Assembly (NCBI GenBank): GCA_023443515.1
Contig: JAEZUC010000103.1
Span: forward strand, 1 to 32,910
DNA from: Bacillota bacterium
Lineage (GTDB): Bacteria > Bacillota > Clostridia > Acetivibrionales > DSM-1351
Direction of reading: 5' to 3'
DNA length: 32,910 nt
A model generated the notes under the pieces. That model was not told where the DNA came from, did no database searches, and worked only from the letters and a program-made list of their open reading frames with translations. A program made the position numbers and the translations under genes. Below, piece after piece: positions 16,801 to 24,964 of the stretch; the stretch's first letter is position 1, and each line of letters starts with the position of its first letter.

Positions 16801-17427
16801 TTTGCATTGGCACAAAAGCTCGAGGCTAATAAGGATGTACGAACTCTTCTTGTAAAAGGCTTCCGTGAAGGCGACAAAATAGAGCTAACCTGTGTAAATT
16901 GTCCTCAAAAGGAACTTATTGTGGAGACAGTAGAAGGTGATACGCTACAATGCAGGACTTTTGACGGAGAACCTCTGGAGGTTGATTATCCTGTAGGAAG
17001 TGATATTGAAGCTAAGGTTACACCGGATTTAACCATAAGATCCTTTATATTAAATGAAGTAAAAGCACAGAGTGAATCCTTTTACATAAAGATAGCTGTT
17101 CCTGAAGCCAGAGATATAGTCTTTTTAAGCAGAAACGATGAATATATCAATACAACACCTCTTAAAATAAGCGAAGTATTAGAAGGGGATGTATTTTTAG
17201 AGGAAGACGAGCTGGTATATAGTGGAGAACATTTTATAAATAAAAAATCAGAGATAAAATTTCCATACCTTCTTAACAGGGACACAAACATTATACATGA
17301 TCCAATCAATCCTGCTGAAGAGTGCCTTGTAGGAGAACTTTTAAAAGAAGACAGAAGATACCTTGAGAAAATTAGTGACGAACCCAAAGGAGAAAAATGT
17401 GACTATTGCTTTCCTAAAGCGGATTAG
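13813..17427 (+). CDS. Large baseplate wedge protein, J/gp6-like (Afp11-like), with extra C-terminal region
   Basis: A 1204-aa protein of the putative baseplate assembly family. The N-terminus (RRLILYYCPEFESIDD, ALVNIFSNMMGHVNYSLNQA) and the middle (EEVQTFSLSGPDSRHYMLDN, ITFGNGNNGMIPPAGKENIQ, YKYGGGSSGNVEA, TLKSMDRGITCEDVEWLVRE) are characteristic of gp6/J-like proteins. The domain with YTKPESAKIIEGHIIENLRE and GWSLGKNLYISEVCSVIKNT ends near residue 970. About 230 residues follow, including a CVNC pair at 1027-1030 and a terminal CDYC at 1196-1199, which I cannot match. J-like proteins form the wedge arms that hold the baseplate closed until contraction. Confidence 0.88.
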   Translation: MTDMIPKIDNRSQQDLVSEIRRLILYYCPEFESIDDIAADRELDALVNIFSNMMGHVNYSLNQALDKNFIAFLNLIGVSPTSPIPSKAPLVFKLNDDWEKDGFIPSGAKISAQPENKDEVVFETQSDLTVIRPSLVRAVSIDPLDDRWSNLDYLVTEDNNGDEAELFRGESPIIHRLYIGHSKLFSIEDAKVNLRLRLNGDSTDKYSLQWYYFDEKGDPQPLKLENGSRQTLLQTGGISFSGIKGISQKEISGYKKDYSFSSWKNHWIYAELKSALSDTNLLPYVEDIKISIDTFGNGLSPEIAVFNYAPVDLTKDFYPFGERPIFNDTFYFACKEAFSKKAADITLSVNLSDAKSIPDTKNILLAWECWNGFKWTEFAKTGLTDKSGSSTCIKEGLIYSDTTYALTKSGSITFKAPEIQAHSINGEENYWIRVRIIGGNYGEDGKVAYVPKPVIVNNEEIIITEAQYIEPTFIPPSVKEILIDYTYSSPEVFPENVITENNFVMGEKTKECLAAGKIFKLFSSCTDSEPALYLGFDRDISNLPVSLFFPLKGDQKGKKPVVAWEYSNGRKWLTLSVNDAVRDFTRREIQQLVIPGDIEKTPLFGSEMFWVRARLESAKEVDGGYTVYPRLNAIYSNAVWASNSNTIQNEILGSSNGEPNQIFQFTRTPVLNGQVVRVTETVGQGAPIVWEEVQTFSLSGPDSRHYMLDNNSGVITFGNGNNGMIPPAGKENIQCDYKYGGGSSGNVEAYTIKKLWDSYPGIDSVTNPVAADGGFDQEEVEETKKRGPHTLKSMDRGITCEDVEWLVREAAPQIAIVKCFPTMDQNLDFCPGKATVIVVPDYDSPKPVPSQELLNDIEKHLAQRIPTVLNNDDSPLLDIIGPDYIRIGIEASVKYTKPESAKIIEGHIIENLREFLNPLKGGQEKTGWSLGKNLYISEVCSVIKNTSGVDYITDISVKASVQCYTLNIQLIKDRPFRPAISYPSYCAVKTKDNRIIFALAQKLEANKDVRTLLVKGFREGDKIELTCVNCPQKELIVETVEGDTLQCRTFDGEPLEVDYPVGSDIEAKVTPDLTIRSFILNEVKAQSESFYIKIAVPEARDIVFLSRNDEYINTTPLKISEVLEGDVFLEEDELVYSGEHFINKKSEIKFPYLLNRDTNIIHDPINPAEECLVGELLKEDRRYLEKISDEPKGEKCDYCFPKAD

Positions 17428-17483
17428 ATTTTAATTAAGGTCTTATCCAATGAAAAATATATGAAAGAAAGGAGGTACATAAA

Positions 17484-18353
17484 ATGTCACTGCCAATACA
17501 AAAACTGGATGAAATTACATTTAAAGATCTTGTTGAAGAAGCAAAATCGTTAATACCGATGTATGCCCCTGAATGGACGAACCATAACCCCTCCGACCCG
17601 GGTATCACACTGGTGGAATTGTTTGCATGGCTTTGTGAAATGATTATTTACCGAATTGATCTGGTACCGGAAAAAAACAATCTGCGTTTTTTAAAACTAC
17701 TGGGAACACAGCTTGAGAATGGGGAGGAATTAACTTCGGGAATCCGACGCGGTGTGCAGCAACTAACCCAATGCACAAGAGCAGTTACTACCGAGGACTT
17801 TGAGTTTCTTGCGTTAAAAGCACTTATGGAGAAGCCTGGAATAAAAGAAACTTACCCCGATTTAATTGCAAGAACAATTTGTTTGCCAAACCGAGATATA
17901 GAAAACTATAAAACGGAAAAAGCAGATCAGTTTGGTCATATATCTTTGATTCTAATCATGTCAACTAAAAATCAGAGCAATCTGACTAAAGAAATATATG
18001 ACATCAAGCAGTACATAAAAAAATACTTGTTTGAGCGAAAAGTACTTACAAACCGGGTACATGTAGTTGACCCTGATTATAAGGAAATCAGGATTAACAT
18101 GCAGGTTGTTGCAAAAGACAAAAAAATAGGTGATACAGTAAGAAATGTTATTGAAAAATACATTGACCCTATAACGGGCGGTGAAAATAAAAATGGTTGG
18201 CCGCTCGGAAGAAATCTATATGCATCCGACCTCTATTATATTGTTGAAGGAATCAAGGGGATTGACCATGTAAAACACATGGAACTGGATGCTCCTTTTC
18301 TGAAACCGTATCAATTAATACGTTTAAAAGAATTAAGCATTGAGGTGGAATAA
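17484..18353 (+). CDS. Second baseplate J-like wedge protein (Afp12-like)
   Basis: A 289-aa protein with the start typical of eCIS baseplate proteins: FKDLVEEAKSLIPMYAPEW, then NPSDPGITLVELFAWLCEMI and YRIDLVPEKNNLRFLKLLG. The rest resembles the C-terminal half of J-like proteins: RGVQQLTQCTRAVTTEDFEF, a VHVVDPDYKEIRINMQVVA strand pair, and GGENKNGWPLGRNLYASDLY. It is shorter than Afp12 because the middle domain is absent, so the fusion of start and end looks compact. It probably pairs with the 1204-aa protein to form an asymmetric wedge dimer. The ribosome site is AAAGGAGGT and the stop overlaps the next start. Confidence 0.85.
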   Translation: MSLPIQKLDEITFKDLVEEAKSLIPMYAPEWTNHNPSDPGITLVELFAWLCEMIIYRIDLVPEKNNLRFLKLLGTQLENGEELTSGIRRGVQQLTQCTRAVTTEDFEFLALKALMEKPGIKETYPDLIARTICLPNRDIENYKTEKADQFGHISLILIMSTKNQSNLTKEIYDIKQYIKKYLFERKVLTNRVHVVDPDYKEIRINMQVVAKDKKIGDTVRNVIEKYIDPITGGENKNGWPLGRNLYASDLYYIVEGIKGIDHVKHMELDAPFLKPYQLIRLKELSIEVE

Positions 18354-19090
18354 TGAATAATCACGAGAGCAGTAAATATACTCAGTACCTTCCCCGAATT
18401 TTTCAAAAGGGAAATAATGAAGACGGAGATTTTCTGGGTCGGTTATTAAAATCCTTTGAACAGATTCTTTCCGGAAAAACAGAGATGCAGGAAACACTGG
18501 GTATTGAGGAGATTTTAGATGATTTTGACAAGTACCTGGATCCGGATCAAACTCCTCCGCAGTTTCTTGAGTGGCTTGCCGGTTGGGTTGCTCTAGACTT
18601 GGAAGACGGAATTGAATTTTTTGGTGCAGAAGATACAGCAGGAAAAAATTTAGAAAGTGTTCAGATATTGCCTTTACAAGAAAAACGTAATTCCATCAAC
18701 AGACAAATGATAGGGGCCATAGTGCAGTTGTACAAAAAACGCGGAACCAGCGACGGTCTTCTTGATTACCTGCAGCTTTACACAGGCGAGGAAACTACTA
18801 TTTCAATAAATGAATTTCAAGACACTGCAAGAATTGGGGAATCCAGAGAAATAGGACACAATACAATGGTTGGCAACTCTTCTACTAGTTTCTTTTGTGT
18901 AAATGCGATGATTCCTGCGCACAGCAAAAGTATGCTGGGAAATAAGGTTGGTCTTATACGAAGAGTAATAGAGGATGAGAAGCCGTTTTATACAAATTAC
19001 AGGCTTAACGTAGAAGTACCGGAAATGCGGGTCGGGGTTTATTCCAAGGTGGGAAAAGAGACTTTGCTGGGCGGTATGATTGATGAGTAG
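18353..19090 (+). CDS. Tail protein I-like baseplate protein (P2 gpI/TIGR02242 type)
   Basis: A 245-aa protein of the eCIS/phage tail family related to P2 gpI. Markers are YTQYLPRIFQ near the start, DFLGRLLKSFEQIL, DKYLDPDQTPPQFLEWLAGW, KKRGTSDGLLDYLQLYTG and a final KPFYTNYRLNVEVPEMRVG. In P2 such a protein connects baseplate arms to tail fibres. Its position immediately before three fibre genes fits that role here. It overlaps the preceding gene by TAATG. Function is inferred from the family and from gene order. Confidence 0.85.
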   Translation: MNNHESSKYTQYLPRIFQKGNNEDGDFLGRLLKSFEQILSGKTEMQETLGIEEILDDFDKYLDPDQTPPQFLEWLAGWVALDLEDGIEFFGAEDTAGKNLESVQILPLQEKRNSINRQMIGAIVQLYKKRGTSDGLLDYLQLYTGEETTISINEFQDTARIGESREIGHNTMVGNSSTSFFCVNAMIPAHSKSMLGNKVGLIRRVIEDEKPFYTNYRLNVEVPEMRVGVYSKVGKETLLGGMIDE

Positions 19091-19108
19091 GACTTAAAGA
19101 AGAAATAA

Positions 19109-19200
19109 CATTTTGAATATCCGGAGGAAGTGACAAAATGGGAAAAGAATTGAAAAGAATGCGCTATTTTGACGGACTCTTTTTGAATGCAGAAGACTAT
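19109..19200 (+). repeat. Duplicated ribosome-site and start region, copy 1 (fibre 1)
   Basis: The segment from CATTTTGAATATCCGGAGG through the first ~21 codons of fibre 1 is nearly identical to 21960-22049 before and within fibre 2. The shared non-coding leader shows that gene duplication carried the translation signal with it. Confidence 0.85.
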
Positions 19201-21726
19201 CAACTGGATCAGGATTATCAGAAAAGACTTCAGCAGCTACACAATCGATATCTGCATACTTGGGGAATAATTGCGGGATTAACGGTTGTTCCGTCAGAGA
19301 ACTGTTCAGTAAAAGTACAGGAAGGAATAGCAATCAATGAGGTTGTAGAAAAAAATACCGGAGAGAGTACGAGTCAGTATATCTACATATATGACGGGCA
19401 TCCGGACAGCATAATTGATTTGTCGCAGTATCGCGCAAATGATCAGAGTATTTACATTTATGTTAGTTATGAAGAAGTAGATCAGGACAAGGAAAACCTC
19501 GAAAAAGGAAAGGGCGAGGCAATACATATCTGGGAGAGGGGCCGTATAGGACACAGCCCTACAAAACCCACTGACGAAAAACAGTATATAATTCTTGCCA
19601 GAGTGGAAATTGGGTTGGTTAAAGACGGTACTGAAGGTGGTACTCAAAGTGAAAGTAAAAAGGTCATTAGTTTAATCTCATACTTTGATGATGAGGAAGA
19701 GAAAATTCCTCTTAGAAGATATGCCGGGCCTGCCGGAGAAGTACTGTCTCTTCAAAAAATCATATTTAAATTAAATGATGAAGTAGCCGGAATGCCATTT
19801 ATTAGAGCCTTGGAAGAGGACAAGGAAAAGGGTATCGGTCTTGAGGTTAATTCAACGTTTGCGAATTTCACAGGCTCAGTCAACATTGCAGGAGATTTAG
19901 AAGTACATGGAAACCTTACCAACATGGGGGATGTTGAAAATGAACTTGAAGTATCAAACACATTCGTACAGGTAAACAGTAAATCAGAGAACGATAATTC
20001 GTGGACATTAAAGGATGGCGGGCTGGAAGTATTCAGGGATTACGTTGATGGGAAATCTATAGATGCACGAATAGTGTGGTCTGAGGAAAATAAATGCTGG
20101 AAAATGGGTTATGCAGGAGAGCTATGGGATATTGCCTACGGCCCTGTTTGGGAAAGACTTATAAAAAATGATATTGTGGACGAACTACATAGACATTCAA
20201 AAATCAGTTTTAAAGATGGAGTAGCCCTTGAGTCTGATGACAAAGGAAATCTCTCTGCATATGGAAATTTAAATATAAATGACAAGACAATATGGCTTAG
20301 GGACAATGGTAATGTAAGCCACGGTCTTGGCTGGTACGGTATAGGAAAACCATTTGCGGGACTGAACGTAGACGGGCCGGTTTTATTCGGTCAAAAAGGC
20401 GGGATACTGGGAACAACTGATGGCGGACCGAAACCTGTCATAACATGGAATAGTCTCGGCAATGTAGGAATAGGAGAAGCTAATCCAAAAGATGATACCA
20501 TGGAAGTCAACGGAACCATGCGTATACTTAGCCATTCAAACCCTTTGCGGTTTACTTCTTCTTGGTCCGGTTTTCCAAATTCAATAACCAACGGTGCCGA
20601 AATCAGTAATGATACGGGCAACTACAAAGCATTAATGATTGTTGGAAACAGTTCTGCAGGACAAGGTAGAAAAGTAGCTATTTGGGACAGGCTTGAGGTA
20701 AATGGATTCTTATATGTAAATGGTAATATGCAGCTAAACCAGGCACTTACACCAAGTGCAGGAAGAGAAAAAAACAATGGTATTGTATTTCCAAGTGATC
20801 CGGGAGGAGGCTCAGGAGATAGTGCCTGGATCAGATACTACCCCAGAAACGGCGAAGCCTGTACCTTGGAGATAGGAACCTCAAACGATGGTGATGACAA
20901 TATTTCGCTTATGGCATCGGGAAATGTAGGAATAGGAACCGCAAATCCAAGTGATAAGCTGGATGTAAGCGGTTACACAAGACTATTAAGTGGTTCAAAT
21001 CCAATAAGGTTTACATCATCTTGGAGCGGATTCCCTGACTATGCAGAAAATCAGGCCGAAATATGTAATGATACAACAAATTATAAGTCTTTGATGATAG
21101 TCGGTAACAAGTCCGGAAAACAGGGCAGAAAAGTTTCAATATGGGATAGATTAGAGGTAAATGGAACACTGAACGTCAGCGGGGATGTTCAGACTCAGTG
21201 TGCAATAATTCCAAGTATAGGTTATGGCGAGGGTAACGGAATAATGTTTCCTAAGGACTATTATGGGGGTACTGGGGATAGTGCGTGGATAAGATATTTC
21301 TCTGATCAAAGCCGAGGCGGCGGAGAGAATATGACCCTTGAAATTGGTATAGCCGATAATGTCGGAACAGGAGGATATTACGGAGGCGGTGACCGTATAA
21401 GGCTTAAAGCAAGTGGTGGCGTTTATGTGGAGGGATATTTCTATTACAGCTCATCAAGGGATCTTAAGGAAAATATAACAACTCTTACAACAAAAAAGGC
21501 CAAACAGATATTGGACGGAATGAATCCTGTTACTTTCAATTTCAAGGGAGACAATGAAAAAACAACTTTGGGTTTCATAGCAGAGGAAATGCCGGGACCT
21601 GTTGCGGCTAACGATCAAAAAGCCATTAGTCCTATGGAAATAATTGCAGTGCTGACTAGTGTCGTAAAGGATCAAAGAGAGGCAATAACACAACTTCAGC
21701 AACAAATAGAAACATTAGTTAGTTAA
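19138..21726 (+). CDS. Tail fibre 1 with peptidase S74 intramolecular chaperone
   Basis: An 862-aa fibre. The N-terminal ~165 residues (GKELKRMRYFDGLFLNAEDY, HNRYLHTWGIIAGL, IYIYDGHPDS, IHIWERGRIGHSP) are shared with the two other fibres and probably anchor to the baseplate. A module with DGGLEVFRD, ARIVWSEENKCWKMG and LHRHSKI follows. Two ~155-residue repeats (from about 441 and 594) each carry GNVGIG, RFTSSWSGFP, GQGRKV-type and DSAWIRY motifs. The C-terminus is a peptidase S74 domain: SSRDLKENI places the catalytic Ser at 772 and Lys at 777, followed by LGFIAEEMPG and a short coiled coil. In known members the domain drives trimer folding and then cuts itself off, leaving here ~91 residues removed. 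Confidence 0.88.
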   Translation: MGKELKRMRYFDGLFLNAEDYQLDQDYQKRLQQLHNRYLHTWGIIAGLTVVPSENCSVKVQEGIAINEVVEKNTGESTSQYIYIYDGHPDSIIDLSQYRANDQSIYIYVSYEEVDQDKENLEKGKGEAIHIWERGRIGHSPTKPTDEKQYIILARVEIGLVKDGTEGGTQSESKKVISLISYFDDEEEKIPLRRYAGPAGEVLSLQKIIFKLNDEVAGMPFIRALEEDKEKGIGLEVNSTFANFTGSVNIAGDLEVHGNLTNMGDVENELEVSNTFVQVNSKSENDNSWTLKDGGLEVFRDYVDGKSIDARIVWSEENKCWKMGYAGELWDIAYGPVWERLIKNDIVDELHRHSKISFKDGVALESDDKGNLSAYGNLNINDKTIWLRDNGNVSHGLGWYGIGKPFAGLNVDGPVLFGQKGGILGTTDGGPKPVITWNSLGNVGIGEANPKDDTMEVNGTMRILSHSNPLRFTSSWSGFPNSITNGAEISNDTGNYKALMIVGNSSAGQGRKVAIWDRLEVNGFLYVNGNMQLNQALTPSAGREKNNGIVFPSDPGGGSGDSAWIRYYPRNGEACTLEIGTSNDGDDNISLMASGNVGIGTANPSDKLDVSGYTRLLSGSNPIRFTSSWSGFPDYAENQAEICNDTTNYKSLMIVGNKSGKQGRKVSIWDRLEVNGTLNVSGDVQTQCAIIPSIGYGEGNGIMFPKDYYGGTGDSAWIRYFSDQSRGGGENMTLEIGIADNVGTGGYYGGGDRIRLKASGGVYVEGYFYYSSSRDLKENITTLTTKKAKQILDGMNPVTFNFKGDNEKTTLGFIAEEMPGPVAANDQKAISPMEIIAVLTSVVKDQREAITQLQQQIETLVS

Positions 21727-21748
21727 ACAAATATAGGAGGTTTAAAAA

Positions 21749-21928
21749 ATGAATGAACAAATCGATGCAAGGATAAAAGAGCTCAAGGCAGAACTTGAGT
21801 CCGGACAGAAAGCAATGGGGACTCTGGAAGTACAGCGTACAAACATTATGTATACTCTTTTGAGAATTAACGGAGCCATACAGGTGCTTGAAGAACTTGT
21901 ACAAAAAGAAACCTCTGATTCCTTATAA
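21749..21928 (+). CDS. Small coiled-coil-like protein paired with fibre 1
   Basis: A 59-aa protein beginning 22 bases after fibre 1, with ATAGGAGG at 21733-21740 as ribosome site. It reads as one long amphipathic helix: IDARIKELKAELESGQK, then a second helical half with LLRINGAIQVLEELVQKE. A paralogue of identical length follows fibre 2 at 24738-24917. The pattern LLRIxGAIQxLEEL is one I recall from small proteins near phage and CIS fibres, without a known function. A fibre chaperone or fibre-associated linker is a reasonable guess; position and conservation support only that it works with the fibres. Confidence 0.8.
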   Translation: MNEQIDARIKELKAELESGQKAMGTLEVQRTNIMYTLLRINGAIQVLEELVQKETSDSL

Positions 21929-21959
21929 AACATTTAAAACATAGTGCCGAGGATGGCAT

Positions 21960-22049
21960 CATTTTGAGTATCCGGAGGAAGAGGAAATGGGAAAAGAATT
22001 AAAAAGAATGAGATATTTTGACGGACTCTTTTTGAAGGCGGAAGACTAT
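21960..22049 (+). repeat. Duplicated ribosome-site and start region, copy 2 (fibre 2)
   Basis: Second copy of the leader and start described at 19109-19200. It keeps TATCCGGAGGAAG just before the ATG and encodes the same GKELKRMRYFDGLFL start, with only a few base changes. Confidence 0.85.
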
Positions 22050-24677
22050 AAACATGATAAAGAGTACCTTAGGAGAATTCAGGGTTTCCATAACCGGTAC
22101 CTGCATACTTGGGGTATAGTCTGCGGTCTTGAGGTGAAGCCTGTAATAGACAGCAGCATGGAAGTTGTTGTTACAGAAGGGGTTGCACTAGATTTAACCA
22201 GTGATGGAAATTGTGAGCCGGGGATAGAAGAGAGTACCAGCAGGCAAATAATAATATACGAGGGGCATCCTGATAATCCACTGGATCTTTCGGACTACCC
22301 GGCAGAAACAAATATATATATCTTCGTCAGCTATTGCGAAACCGAAGCTGATCGGGACAATGAAAAGGGTCAAGGACAGGAAATTCATTTGTGGGAACGG
22401 GGAAAAATCAGTCACTCGAAGATAAAGCCTGATAATAATAAAGAGAACATTATATTAGCACGAGTTGTTCCCAAAAAAGTAGAGAAAAAAATTAATAATA
22501 GTGACGGCAGTATAAGTACATATAATGAGGTTGTTGTAGACAGTACATGTATATTTGAAAACGATATTGACGGAACTCCTTTGAGAGTATCCGCCGGTCC
22601 ATATGCTAAGGTTTTGGAGCTTAAAGAATTCATTTTTAAACTTGGTAAAGATTTAGATACCATGCCTAAAATTCATGCAATACCTGAAGAAGATAAAATA
22701 GATGTCAAACAACTAGATATACAATCAAAGTTTGTAAAATTTAACGGTAATGTGGATGTGGTTAATGATTTAACCTTTCAAGGAAAACTAATCCACAAAA
22801 AAAACGGCATTGTTATGGATGAATTTCTAACAGAAGAAAGCTTCCTTCAGGTAAACAGTAAAAATGATGACTGCCCTGATATCTGGAAACTTAGGGATGG
22901 CGGAATAGAAGTATTTCGCGGGGGGCTTGAAGTTGCACCTGATGCAAGGATAGTATGGTCCGAGGGCGACAAAGCGTGGAAGGCAGGACTCGGAAATGAT
23001 CTTTATCCTGTTGCCTACGGAGCCATCTGGGAAAAACTTATAGATGAGAATGAAAAATGGTTTGTAGATGATATGCATGTACATAGCAAATTATTTTCCT
23101 CATCTAAAGGAACAACAACACTATCTGTTAATACAACCGGTGACATTTCAACATCAGTAAATTTGGTATTACCTCAAAAAGACATATTATTTACATCAGG
23201 CTCATTGTCATGTTACGGAAATGGTAAAACATTTGCAAATAATGATGTGGAAGGCCCTGTATTGAAAGGCAAATACGGAGGGATTCTCGGAACCTGCGAG
23301 AATGGCCAAAAGCCGGTTCTTTCATGGAAAGGTAACGGAAATGTAGGTATAGGCACTAGCCGTCCAACTGATACTCTTGAAGTTTGTGGCAGTACAAGGA
23401 TACTTGGCGGATTAAATCCCATAAGGATTACTTCCCAATGGACTGCTTTTCCTGATATGACAACAAATCAGGCAGAAATATGTAATGATACAACAGTGCA
23501 CAAGGCTCTGATGATTGTTGGAAACCAGTCTGCCGGACAGGGGAGAAAAGTAGCCATATGGGACAGGCTGGATGTTAACGGAATACTAAGCATAAATGGA
23601 AACATGCAAATATCGAAAGGGCTTACCTTGAGTTCAGGAGCGGGCAATAATGGAGTGATTTTTCCGAGTAACCCCGGAGGAGGCTCACAGGACAGTGCTT
23701 GGATAAAATACTATCCCCAATATGGTGAAGCATGTACGCTGGAAATAGGTACTTCAAATGACAGTAACGATAACATATGTATTATAACTCCCGGTAATAC
23801 GGGTATAGGCACATATACCCCCATGGATAAACTGGATGTTGTTGGAAATACGCGATTCATGGGTACTTTGAATCCAATACGATTTACATCAAGGTGGAGC
23901 GGTTTCCCGGATATAAACTCAAGAAATGCTGAAATATCCAATGATACAAGTGACTATAAAACACTGATGATAGTCGGAAACAGATCCTGCGGACAGGGAA
24001 GAAAAGTTTCAATATGGGATCGTCTGGATGTCAACGGCCCTTTAAGAACCACCGGGAATATACAAGTAAAAGGAGCAATAATTCCTGGAGTTGGAAATTG
24101 TCCTGTAAAAGGAATAATGTTTGAAACACCTAAAGACAGTGATGATTCCGCCTGGATCAGATACTATTCAGATACGCTCCGCGGAGGCGGGGAGAACATG
24201 ACGCTTGAGATAGGAATTGCAAATGACAGTAATATTGAAACATATACAAAGAGATATTTTGTTTCGAATTGCCCATGGAATATACCTAACCCGTGTGGCA
24301 CTTGGGTAACAGAGACAACTACAATAAATGGAACCAAGGGAGACAGGATACGCTTGCGAGCAAGTGGCGGTACATATATTGAAGGAAATTTCTATTATAC
24401 CTCCACGAAAGAGTACAAGGAAAACATAAAGAAGCTTTCAAAAGAAAAAGTCAGAAATACTATTGAACTGTTAAACCCGGTTGAATTCAATTTCAAAGGC
24501 GACACAAAAAGAAAGACAATGGGCTTTATAGCAGAGGATGTTCCTGATATCATTGCTGCCGGTGATAAAAAAGCCATCAGCCCTATGGAGATACTTACTG
24601 TACTTGTAGGAGAAGTAAAGGAACAAGAGAATTTAATCAAAAAACTCAAGAAAAAGGTTGCAGCTTTGCTGGCCTAA
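21987..24677 (+). CDS. Tail fibre 2 with peptidase S74 intramolecular chaperone
   Basis: An 896-aa paralogue of fibre 1 with the same layout: shared N-terminus (RMRYFDGLFLKAEDY, HNRYLHTWGIVCGLEV, IHLWERGKISHSK), one RDGGIEVFRGG/ARIVWSEGDKAWKAG module with DDMHVHSKL, two repeats with GNVGIGTSRPTDTLEV-type and RFTSRWSGFP motifs, and a C-terminal S74 domain. The catalytic pair is Ser806 and Lys811 in STKEYKENI, followed by MGFIAEDVPDII. A stretch unique to this copy near the end of the shaft (YFVSNCPWNIPNPCGTW) has two Cys and two Trp and may be a distinct tip loop. Different tips on a common base suggest different receptors. The ribosome site is GGAGGAAGAGG. Confidence 0.88.
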   Translation: MGKELKRMRYFDGLFLKAEDYKHDKEYLRRIQGFHNRYLHTWGIVCGLEVKPVIDSSMEVVVTEGVALDLTSDGNCEPGIEESTSRQIIIYEGHPDNPLDLSDYPAETNIYIFVSYCETEADRDNEKGQGQEIHLWERGKISHSKIKPDNNKENIILARVVPKKVEKKINNSDGSISTYNEVVVDSTCIFENDIDGTPLRVSAGPYAKVLELKEFIFKLGKDLDTMPKIHAIPEEDKIDVKQLDIQSKFVKFNGNVDVVNDLTFQGKLIHKKNGIVMDEFLTEESFLQVNSKNDDCPDIWKLRDGGIEVFRGGLEVAPDARIVWSEGDKAWKAGLGNDLYPVAYGAIWEKLIDENEKWFVDDMHVHSKLFSSSKGTTTLSVNTTGDISTSVNLVLPQKDILFTSGSLSCYGNGKTFANNDVEGPVLKGKYGGILGTCENGQKPVLSWKGNGNVGIGTSRPTDTLEVCGSTRILGGLNPIRITSQWTAFPDMTTNQAEICNDTTVHKALMIVGNQSAGQGRKVAIWDRLDVNGILSINGNMQISKGLTLSSGAGNNGVIFPSNPGGGSQDSAWIKYYPQYGEACTLEIGTSNDSNDNICIITPGNTGIGTYTPMDKLDVVGNTRFMGTLNPIRFTSRWSGFPDINSRNAEISNDTSDYKTLMIVGNRSCGQGRKVSIWDRLDVNGPLRTTGNIQVKGAIIPGVGNCPVKGIMFETPKDSDDSAWIRYYSDTLRGGGENMTLEIGIANDSNIETYTKRYFVSNCPWNIPNPCGTWVTETTTINGTKGDRIRLRASGGTYIEGNFYYTSTKEYKENIKKLSKEKVRNTIELLNPVEFNFKGDTKRKTMGFIAEDVPDIIAAGDKKAISPMEILTVLVGEVKEQENLIKKLKKKVAALLA

Positions 24678-24698
24678 TATATAACTAAACTAATTAAT

Positions 24699-24719
24699 AA
24701 GGGGATTATAGATCCCCTT
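24699..24719 (+). promoter_or_regulatory. Hairpin between fibre 2 and the second small coiled-coil gene
   Basis: AAGGGGAT (24699-24706) and ATCCCCTT (24712-24719) pair perfectly around a 5-base loop. It is followed by AAAAAGGAGG, the ribosome site of the next gene, and not by a T tract. It probably affects mRNA stability or weakly limits read-through into the 5.7-kb fibre gene. Confidence 0.5.
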
Positions 24720-24737
24720 AAAAAGGAGGACTTATTA

Positions 24738-24917
24738 ATGAAAGAAATGATTGAAGAAAGAATTAAGGAATTAAAAGGTGAATTTGAAAATGGCCAGAAG
24801 ATGCTTGAAGAGTTGGATGTTAAACGTGCTGGACTTAACCAGACGCTTTTACGCATAAGTGGCGCGATACAGGCATTAGAGGAATTAATGCCGGAGGAAA
24901 ATGTTCCTGAGCAATAA
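24738..24917 (+). CDS. Small coiled-coil-like protein paired with fibre 2
   Basis: A 59-aa paralogue of the protein at 21749-21928, sharing the ERIKELKGEFENGQK half and the LLRISGAIQALEEL half. The ATG at 24738 follows AAAAAGGAGG. It is acidic at the C-terminus (PEENVPEQ). It lies between fibres 2 and 3, repeating the order fibre, small gene, fibre. No such gene follows fibre 3, so either one serves two fibres or each serves the fibre downstream. Its partner cannot be decided from the sequence. Confidence 0.8.
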   Translation: MKEMIEERIKELKGEFENGQKMLEELDVKRAGLNQTLLRISGAIQALEELMPEENVPEQ

Positions 24918-24964
24918 CCCTTAAAAAATGAACAGAAAATCTGAGAAATTGGAGGAACAATAAA

